DNA of 64,000 nt from Anniella stebbinsi (taxonomy: Eukaryota > Chordata > Lepidosauria > Squamata > Anniellidae), in contig JARDYH010000001.1 in the NCBI GenBank assembly GCA_029215795.1, positions 230,295,654 through 230,359,653 on the forward strand, read 5' to 3'. The translations under genes and the position numbers were made by a program. Each line of letters opens with the position of its first letter. Position 1 is the stretch's first letter. Under the pieces are notes generated by a model. It saw only the letters and a list, made by a program, of their open reading frames with translations, searched no databases and was not told the origin of the DNA. Shown here piece after piece: positions 56,761-64,000 of this stretch.

Positions 56761-56831
56761 GTATATTTTGTATAAGAAAATTCATTCAAAAATATGTGTT
56801 GAAATACTATTTCAATATGAATTTTGTGCTG

Positions 56832-57147
56832 ATTATTATTATCTCTTTCTCGCTCATGGCGGTTTTTCTAGACAGACATGACGGGCTTTGTCATGTCATG
56901 CTGTCTTTTATTAATTCAGGAATTTCCTGACGATTAAGCATGTTTTAATTATGACTGCTTTCTGGATGTTGATGTGGATGTATTTTGGTAGGTCCAGTTT
57001 CTGGAGGTTTTCTGTATATTTTTTTGATGTGATGCCGGTGACTGATGTGACTAATGGGATAATTGTGACCTTTTCCTGTTGCCATAATTCTTTGACTTCC
57101 ATGGCCAGTGGTGTATATTTGTCTCTCTTTTGTTTTATTATTATTAG
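56832..57147 (-). mobile_element. R4/Dong-like non-LTR retrotransposon, 3' end, second copy
   Basis: Minus-strand frame 56911-57102 begins MEVKELWQQEKVTIIPLV and continues with a LQKLDLPKYIHINIQKAVI block, a C-terminal protein segment of an endonuclease-type non-LTR element as far as I can judge. The 3' UTR follows (CCGCCATGAGCGAGAAAGAG). AAT triplets bound both sides (56832-56842 and 57137-57147 on the opposite strand), as with copy 1 at 149-401. Clade by inference from this target and tail. Confidence 0.6.
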
Positions 57148-57245
57148 GGCTAGAACTACACTACTGCTTTAAAGAGATAATGAAGTGCACTGATAACTTT
57201 TGGGGCGCAATCCATATACCATTTTCATAGTGTAATTTCCTGCTT
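57146..57245. mobile_element. MITE of the GGATCTACACTRCTGYTTTAAA family, diverged
   Basis: AGGGCTAGAACTACACTACT then GCTTTAAAGAGATAATGAAG; right half CATTTTCATAGTGTAATTTC corresponds to 45650-45675. Directly abuts the R4-like copy. Confidence 0.5.
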
Positions 57246-57552
57246 TTTACTCCACATTCATAAAATTGTGTAGATCATCTGCAGATTAATATCAAAATGG
57301 GTTGGAACAGATTTACGAACAGACGAATGTGAAACCGTCATGGACCAGAAATAGACTGATCCATCTGCGATGCATAGTGAGTTTTCCTGCGCTCTCCAAT
57401 GGCTAACATGGACACAAAATGGGAGCGAGGGGGCTCTTTCAGCTGACGTTCAAAAGCTAATCTCTGTGTCTCAGGTAGTTCTGTAGCTCTGCTTTGTCCA
57501 TGGGCTTGAGTGTATGTGTGTGCACATGAGAGAGACAGAGAGAGACAGAGAG

Positions 57553-57587
<35 letters not shown>

Positions 57588-58640
57588 ATTATTTAAACAT
57601 AGCGTTGCTGGCACAGTTATAGCTTCCGTATGCTTTAACAATAAAGTTTACAAGTGGATGCAAGTATTAAGGAAACTGTGTAACATTTTGTTTTCAGCTT
57701 TTGTAGCCACATTAATCTATGGCCTCAATAAGAGAAGGATCTTAAAATTTAATGCTGGCCAGAAAGCAGACTCACGTAGGATCTTTTCTTTCTTTCTATC
57801 ATTCCTTATTGTTTGCCCCAGTCCATATTTTTTCCTGTAGATGGCTGGCACCTTGATGAAGACAGCTGTCAACTCGAGACTAATCACATTTCTTCCATCA
57901 GGGGCAGCCAGGTCTGACTTATGGAATGTCAGTCACTTGCCATATCTGCCAGAATGCCATTCATTTCCGAGTTAACTAGAGCCAGGGCGGTTAGCTGCCT
58001 GACAGCAAAAGCCTCATAATAATGTGCCACCTGGAATGGTTCCTTTTGGAATGAAAATTATGCCGAGAGCTAATACTGTTGACAGGAGGAGCAGTGCCCC
58101 GTTAGAAACGGTCCTGATTTCACAAATATATTCTGATCAATAGAAGTCTGACCTTGGAGAAAGATGAAGTCTACAGCTCTCAGGTTTATTTCTCTATTAT
58201 CCATCAATGTTATGAATTTCTCCCTTAGGCATACTGTAAGTAATGAGAAAATCTGCAGAAATTTGGAATCCATATTATTCACACTGATGCTTTTTGCCTG
58301 CATAAGCATTGTTGAAGCGTAGGCCACAAACATCATTCAGTGTGCTTAAACCTACTGGCTTGGATCCAGCAAAAGCCTCCCGCTGATGGCTTTGCATCCG
58401 GTGGATTTTTCCTATTGGCCGAATGGGGAAGAGGTGGTCTTCATGGATTTGCTCTCCAACCAAAATCCTCTATGTCCCCCAACAATCTGGTCAGGAGGTT
58501 TCGGGATAGGGATGGGCAGATGAGGGTTTTTTTTATTTTAGCTCATTGAGGGTCTTCTTTTTCCACCCCAATGCTTGTTTTGATTCATCCTCGGTCATGA
58601 TGTGAGCCTACATGTTGTTGCTGTTTTTAAACATGGCAAA
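57246..58640. other. No recognised gene; (GA)n inside
   Basis: An AG-rich run at 57528-57588 explains the Glu/Arg-rich and Ser/Leu-rich frames over it. Other frames (58070-58549) overlap on both strands without signature. Confidence 0.5.
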
Positions 58641-58944
58641 AAAAGGAGAGAAACAGGTTCTCGGAATGCTAAGATATTTTATTTCCAAGCCCAACGTGTT
58701 TTGGCCTATATTGTTTTTTAAGGCCTTCTTCAGGGGGTTGATAAGAGATGTCGGCAGAAATACTCTTAACAGGATGATAGTCACCAGTAATTATTATAGG
58801 AGACTATCATCCTGTTAAGAGTATTCCTGCAGACATCTCTTAACAACCCCCTGAAGAAGGCCTTAAAAAACAACGTAGGCTGAAACGCGTTGGGCTTGGA
58901 AATAAAATATCATAGCATTCTGAGAATCTACTTCTCTCCCTTTT
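58641..58944. mobile_element. Inverted pair of Penelope-like terminal sequences
   Basis: Arms 58641-58782 (minus orientation) and 58802-58944 (plus) are near-perfect reverse complements over 142 bp, with a 19-bp centre. Each arm holds ACATCTCTTA, a CCCCTGAAGAAGGCCTTAAA block, the GTTGGGCTTGGAAATAAAAT stretch and a CTTCTCTCCCTTTT-like end. Penelope-like elements are known for inverted or tandem terminal repeats. No coding sequence lies between, so this is a minimal or solo structure. Confidence 0.6.
58847..58894 (+). ncRNA. Hammerhead-like ribozyme motif with intact core
   Basis: CTGAAGA (58851-58857) fits CUGANGA exactly and GAAA (58882-58885) fits the second core box. CCC before the core pairs with GGG (58892-58894) as stem I; GGCC (58859-58862) can pair with GGC (58878-58880) as stem II, though with one bulged or mismatched base; CGCG and the triplet GTT (58889-58891) close stem III. 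The opposite arm carries the same motif with GAAA changed to AAAA. Structure is deduced by eye. Confidence 0.45.
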
Positions 58945-59344
58945 GTGCCCTGAGTTGGATGTTCTCCTCCTTTTGGTTTGTTGTTTTTAAACAGACAAAA
59001 TGCACACTATTCCAAGTGGGCACCCAAATTGCATTCTTTCCCCTATTAATGACAGTGTGAAAATGTGTCCCTTTTGGAAGAATGCACCTTTTACAGTGTG
59101 TATATTTCAGACTTTTGTACAAGGAACAACATTGTTTGCACTTTTGTAAACAATACGTAGGGCTGCTCAGTGTCCCACAATCCTGGCAGTATGTTAAGAG
59201 TTCCTCATGTAGGTAACAAGTCCCAAGCAAGTGAGAGAATGGGTTGGAGGGTTTGACAGGGGCCGGGAGCTGTTTTCTGCCTCTCTGCTGCTGTTGCCTC
59301 AAGTGGTGGTGTTTTCCTTTGCAATGAAAGTTCCAGTTACCTAT
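58945..59344. other. No recognised gene
   Basis: A 124-codon antisense frame (58928-59302) holds several Cys pairs (for example CQDCGTLSSPTYC) but no family I can name. Confidence 0.4.
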
Positions 59345-59750
59345 CTAGGGTGGCCATATGTACTACTTTGCAGAGGACTAGTTGAAGGTAGGGATGGCAG
59401 GGGTATCCTTCTGGCGGGCCAAGCCCACTGAGGTTTTGGTGGCTTGTCTCCCAGGTCTCTGGCTCGCTTGACTGCAAGACTGAACACAGGTCAAGTCGAG
59501 CCAGCCTGCAGGTCAAGTCAAGCCAGCCTGCAGACTTCTGTTACTGCTGTTGCTATTGCCATGCTGTGTGCAAGTGACTCCTTTTCCCTCCCAGGAGAGA
59601 CTTGCGCACAGAGACCCCGCTGCTGTGTGGAGTCCGCACAAGCCGGGCCAGGGGCTCATGGAAAATCCATCGAGACCTAAGAGGGCTAGATATCCCCATG
59701 CCAGACATCCCTAGTTGAAGGTGCCCTCTCTTTGAAGGGCTTTTGAATCC
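59345..59750. mobile_element. Host repeat of the GGACA family, split by a hAT
   Basis: TCTAGGGTGGCCATATGTAC then TACTTTGCAGAGGACTAG lies left of the inserted element; TGCCCTCTCTTTGAAGGGC continues right of it. Joined in order, this parallels the fragment at 11030-11125. The right limit is approximate. Confidence 0.45.
59389..59713. mobile_element. 325-bp non-autonomous hAT element
   Basis: TAGGGATGGCAGGGGTATCC at the left and GATATCCCCATGCC with CATCCCTA at the right. A perfect 8-bp duplication GTTGAAGG (59381-59388, 59714-59721) flanks it. Inside, GGTCAAGTCGAGCCAGCCTG and GGTCAAGTCAAGCCAGCCTG form a 22-bp tandem duplication (59489-59532). No coding capacity. Confidence 0.85.
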
Positions 59751-60789
59751 AAACCCAGATGTGGGGGGCACACGGGGATGTATGATGATGTGGGAGGGGA
59801 AATGAGAGAAAGGGGAAGTCCTGTGGTGTAAGCAGATGTCTGCTCATGTGAAGTTGGATGGAGCCCAGTGAACTCGTTGAGACTGACTTCTAACGCCCCT
59901 CTGATCATGCTGTAAAATACAGCAAGGAGAGTGTTTGTTCTACCATATAAATATGAGCATCATGATTCTGAAAAGAATAATTACTACCTTTTAGATCTTT
60001 TGCAGTGCTAGATCAAAGCATCCAAGAAAGATAATCCAAGAAAAGATTGACTCTATTAATGTATTCAAAGTTCAAGGTATTCTATTTTTTCCCATGCAAC
60101 TCATTATTCAGTGCAAATTTCTACAGATGTAATTAAACAAGTCGACATTGTACTTGCATTACGTTGAAACATATTATTATATGTTTTGTCAGACCTAATA
60201 GATAAAAACGAATACTGACGTATAAGCTCTTAAAGGAAGCAGTCAATGTAGCTTGAAGAGTGGAATCATTTTGAAGGTCTTTGCTGGTGAAAAGGTGGGT
60301 GTAATAAATTAGACAGATATAAAAAAAATCAAACATAAATAAATGCAAAAATGGAAGGGAACCCTGGAATCCATACACTGAAACTACCTCTTCTACTGTA
60401 CACATCGTTCCCTCTTATGCAGAAGTTGTAGAATAGAAGAAAAATGACGGTGGTGTTATTTATATACCATTTGGTGCCAGACAAATAATAATAAGAAAAG
60501 CTTTATCTTTTTCCCAGATTATCATCTCAGCATAGGTTGTAGCGTTTATTGAGAAACTTTTCACTGAATATGTGCTTAGTGTGTAATGCTTATCTAGTTC
60601 CAGGGCAATGATTTCTGCCTGTTTCTCACTGACACCACACTGTTGGGCATCTACCCTGTCTCAAGGATCTGTACCAAAGATACCCTAAAAATTAGAATGC
60701 TCAGTGCCTTTTCCTGTGAGATATATGTTCAGCATCATCTGGCCATCAAGATAAACATTTTCATCATCTCATTCATTTCATTTCATTTC
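59751..60789. other. No recognised gene
   Basis: Unassigned AT-rich sequence; the 90-codon antisense frame at 60133-60405 lacks a signature. Confidence 0.5.
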
Positions 60790-61160
60790 CCATTTATTTA
60801 TTTATTATTTTTCTATATCATCTCATAGCTGAAGCTCTCTGGGTGGTTGAAAAAAATTAAAAACCGTTAAAATACATTTATACAAAGTACAAAAACCATT
60901 TACATAAAAACATATGAACATATAGCACACACACAGACACAGCATATATCTAAAAACAATTTTGAAACAAGCAGCCAAAGCCAATCAAGGACCTCATTAA
61001 AAACTCAATATATGCTGCCAAATGCCTTTGAGAAGAGGGCAGTTTTTACCTGGTGCTGAAAAGATAACAATGTTGGTGCCACAATTGGGGGGCCACCACT
61101 GAGAAGGCCCTCTCCTTCAGAAGAGGCACCTGGAGGAGGACCTTAGATGCAGAACATAAT
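60790..61160 (-). mobile_element. L2-type LINE 3' end, antisense
   Basis: CCCATTTATTTATTTATTAT, GCTGAAGCTCTCTGGGTGG, a long A-rich UTR, then TTTTACCTGGTGCTGAAAAG and CCACTGAGAAGGCCCTCTCC, the antisense of the C-terminal coding motifs. A CACACACACAGACACAG patch lies in the UTR. Old copy. Confidence 0.8.
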
Positions 61161-61937
61161 GTATGGGTCCGTTCATGCTGGGAGTGTTGCTCCATTCAAA
61201 AGCTACACCTGAAAATGAGGAGGGTAATGACATTTGGAACTACCATACACCCTCGTCACATTGCTGGTTTGAATTCCAAAATAATCTGTGTATGTGAGCC
61301 TGTGTACACACAGTAGGTGTCTCCATCCAAATTTGGGGGATTCCCCCATTCCCCTCAGGTCTCCAAGCCACAGCCCACCCTACTCAGGAGGATCCTCTGA
61401 CCCTCTGTGGGACATTTTCAGGGGGCTCTATGGGCTACCAGGGGAAGAAAGGGGCAAGGAAGCCAGTTCCATGAACTCCCTTCCGTTGGATATCAGCCTT
61501 AATCTGTAATTTTCCACACAACTCCTAGCTCATGTTTTTCTGTGAGTGAAACCACACGCCGTTTTAAAGAAGTAGCTAGCAGCTGCATCTTTCTCATTTT
61601 TCTTTGTTACTCAAAGGTTACCACAGAGTCCTGATCTAGATGCTAATGTGAAGATAGGGGGCTTTTATCCTTTACCTCTGCTTCAGTCCCGATCCAGATT
61701 GCCCCCCTCCCCACTGTACCAGCAGTATAGATTAACAAATAGTGGTCCATGAAACAGACCAACTTTTGGCAATGTAAATTGTGGGCAGAGGGGGCTTGAA
61801 ATAGAATGGGACCACAGCAGGGGCAAAGCGTTAAAGCCACCCTATGCTCTCTTGTTAGAATCTGGTTTAGGTCCACTGTGTTTTCTTTTGAGTAAAGAAA
61901 ACAAATACATTGCTACTAGTTATGTCTTTAAAGACCT
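61161..61937. other. No recognised gene
   Basis: Unassigned. Confidence 0.5.
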
Positions 61938-61990
61938 GGGGTGGGCAACCTTTTTTTCTCTCAAGGGCCACATTCCCATGGGAATAATTC
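61938..61990. mobile_element. hAT terminal fragment
   Basis: CCTGGGGTGGGCAACCTTTT and CTCTCAAGGGCCACATTCCC resemble the end of a Charlie-type hAT. Only the end is present, directly before the next MITE. Confidence 0.4.
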
Positions 61991-61991
61991 A

Positions 61992-62273
61992 TAGGGTGAC
62001 AATATGGAAAGGAGGATAGGGTTCCTGTATCTTTAACTGTTGTATTGAAAAGGGAATTTCAGCCAGTGTCATTTGTATGCAATTAGTTCCTGGTGAAATT
62101 CCCTCTTCATCACAACTGTTAAAGGTGCAGAAGCTATACTAGAGTGACCAGATACAAAAGAAGGCAGGGCTCCAGGAACTAATTGCATACAAATGACACC
62201 TGCTGAAATTCCCTTTTCTCTGCAACTGTTAAAGATACAGGAACCCTGTCCTCCTTTTCATATGGTCACCCTA
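61992..62273. mobile_element. Inverted-dimer MITE, copy 3, with internal deletion
   Basis: TAGGGTGACAATATGGAAAG to CATATGGTCACCCTA, 282 bp. Same dimer junction (CTATACTAGAGTGACC) as the 320-bp copies; about 38 bp are missing after GAAGGCAGGGCTCC, where the others have the CAACTTTAACTGTTGTGATG segment. Target duplication not recognisable. Confidence 0.85.
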
Positions 62274-63544
62274 GCTTGAGGCTAGAACAATATCAAGTAG
62301 ATGCTGTTGATGATGAACAGAGACATTATTTTATTTCCCCTAGTGAGTATCTTCTTAACCATTCCACCACTTTGTAGTTTGTATTCTCCAGTTTCTATTT
62401 TCTAAGGATAACATCCCTCCTCTCACTCCCCATTTTGTGTGGACAGGAAGTGTTTGAATGCAATATTTAACATTAATGTCTTTGGGGACTTCACATGATT
62501 GAAGACAGGATCCTCATTTTGACAGTTTAATGCATTTTACATTATAATGCCCCTGCATGTCTGTGTCTAGGTTAGAATTCTAGACCAGTCCTTCCAACCA
62601 ATGTCCCCAGTATATCTTCCTCCATTCTCTTTGGCTAGCTGATATCTTGGACTCATGAAATGCTATAGAATTTGGTCAAGTGTCTTCTGGTACTAAGAAG
62701 GGGAGAAAACAGGCGTGTGGCATTTCCTGATAACTGCACTTTTTGACGCATGGTTGTTACAAGATCATTCCAAAACAGAGGCATGTAAGCCTGTGGCTTT
62801 GATATATAGTGATTTCCCCCCCATAGTGAACCTTTTTAATATTCTAATCAAATTATTTTGAGTTGCTGAATAAATAATAGCAAGAACATTTGGGAATCTT
62901 AATGATTTTGCGAAAAGCAAATTTGTGCAGCAGTGACCACAGGCGCAAGCAAAATATTTGGCAAGTTAATTTGAAAGGATGGAGAGAAAGAAAGAGGAAA
63001 GCTAATACCATATTTAAGATCTATAATGAGAACATGCTGCTTTGGGAAGATTTTGATGTCATTAGTAAAGTCTGTTAAGACCCGGGGTTGCATATCTAAT
63101 AGCTTGTCCTTCAGCACCACCTAATTTGCACAGCAGTAGCGTGAGATTTCTTCTAATATTGGATGTATCATGAAAGGACTATGACAAAGCACACTTTTTA
63201 ATTCTAATTTACATATACAGCTGTTGGGGATAGAATTTTAAACAAGGTGCTTTAATGGGATCAAACTCACTCTTCTGTTAGAAAGTGGTTTGGCATGTGT
63301 ACTGGACGACTGTGCTGTCTTCACGTTCAATATTACGAATGCAGGACTCCCTTTTTAAACACTGCAGACATTCACATTGTATTTTGGAAAAGCTAGTGAT
63401 TAAAAAAAAGCTTCCCCCCACCCCAGGGGGAGGTATTTGACCTGATGCCAGAAGCTGTTTCTGTTCAAATATGTAATAAGTACCTGAAATATGGATTCAC
63501 TTTTGATCTCTGACATTGTGGTAATATTGATGATTTTACTTTAT
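62274..63544. other. No recognised gene
   Basis: The 62-codon frame at 62890-63078 is Lys/Arg-rich with a 73-codon antisense partner and no signature. Confidence 0.5.
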
Positions 63545-63848
63545 CTTTTACTTCATCTTTCTGTCTACTTCCAGTATCGCTAGCACAATGGGTGGTGTAC
63601 AATACATTTTAAACATCAAATACAAACATTAAAGCAACACACACACACACACACATACAAAACCAAAATTAACAAAATAAAAACAGCACAGACTAAAACC
63701 AAGATAAAACCTGCAGCAAAGAATAAAACAATTCCAGTACATAAAACCCAATTAAAACCAGCAGCAGAATAAAGTACTAAAAGCATTAAAACAGCTCTTA
63801 TAATGCCTGGAACATAAAAAGATCTTCACCTGGTGCCGGAAAGACCAT
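63545..63848 (-). mobile_element. L2-type LINE 3' end, antisense
   Basis: GCACAATGGGTGGTGTACAA, then an A-rich UTR with a (CA)n run (63637-63655) and CTTCACCTGGTGCCGGAAAG, antisense of the C-terminal coding motif. It stops where the next MITE begins, either by insertion or truncation. Confidence 0.65.
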
Positions 63849-63997
63849 GGCAGGATCTACACTGCTGTTTTAAAGCGCTTTAAAGCGCTTTATAACAGTA
63901 GTGACAACTGTTTTGGAGTGTGAACTGGGCCCCAACAGTTGTCAGTACTATTATAAACTGCTTTAAACTGCTTTAAAGCAGCAGTGTAGATCCACCC
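63849..63997. mobile_element. Palindromic MITE, GGATCTACACTGCTG family
   Basis: GGCAGGATCTACACTGCTG faces CAGCAGTGTAGATCCACCC; TTTAAAGCGCTTTAAAGCGC and CTTTAAACTGCTTTAAAGC extend the arms, and ACAACTGTT faces AACAGTTGT in the centre. The best copy of the family seen at 45561 and 57146. The window ends three bases later, so the right flank cannot be judged. Confidence 0.75.
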
Positions 63998-64000
63998 TAG

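Noticed and set aside
57514..57840. 108-codon frame with an Arg/Glu-rich start.
   Set aside because: The charged part is translation of an AG microsatellite; the rest has no signature.
58928..59302. 124-codon antisense frame with several Cys pairs, zinc-finger-like at first glance.
   Set aside because: Spacing fits no zinc-finger type, no His at suitable positions, and no splice or promoter context.

Overview
The window looks like non-coding DNA from a squamate reptile (lizard or snake). No host gene with a convincing multi-exon coding structure is visible; a single weak candidate for a terminal exon lies near 4.57 kb. The squamate assignment is an inference from the repeat mix: abundant L2-type and CR1-type LINE 3' ends, MIR/CORE-like tRNA-derived SINEs with an L2-like tail, a BovB/Sauria-type 3' end, an L1-like fragment, R4/Dong-like 3' ends set in AAT repeats, Penelope-like ends, and many non-autonomous hAT elements with 8-bp target-site duplications (TSDs).

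Layout. 0-9 kb: an R4/Dong-like 3' end, a 320-bp inverted-dimer MITE, a GC-rich foldback block, a decayed antisense L2 reverse transcriptase, the possible exon, and a 1-kb hAT foldback element (7465-8467). 9-20 kb: BovB-type tail, MITE monomer (10479-10647), antisense CR1 fragment, hAT elements at 12950-13400 and 16969-17281, a CR1 3' end (16053-16699) and a palindromic hAT MITE (19358-19496). 20-34 kb: several L2 3' ends in both orientations, three CORE-like SINEs and a GGCCTGTTCAGA-family MITE pair. 34-44 kb: CR1 tails, the best L2 copy (36985-38157, with a YADD-containing reading frame) and long stretches without recognisable content. 45-50 kb: a second GC-rich hAT foldback (45885-46385), a Penelope-like end with a hammerhead-like core (47275-47312), and an L1-like 3' end split by a 320-bp MITE with a perfect TSD. 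52-64 kb: a second L2 family (antisense), an antisense CR1, a TAGGGGTGTGCA hAT relative, a second R4/Dong-like copy, an inverted pair of Penelope-like ends, a hAT nested in another repeat (59389-59713), two more L2 tails and a terminal MITE.

How the parts relate. The long reading frames are LINE remnants or chance frames inside MITEs and GC-rich repeats. The SINE tails resemble the L2 tails in the window, which fits LINE-dependent mobilisation. The TAGGSTGACCA termini link the small MITEs with the foldback hAT at 45885. The most interesting structures are a palindromic module shared by two hAT elements with different ends, the monomer/inverted-dimer MITE family, and the inverted Penelope-like ends with hammerhead-like cores. 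These identifications are by eye; no database search was possible.
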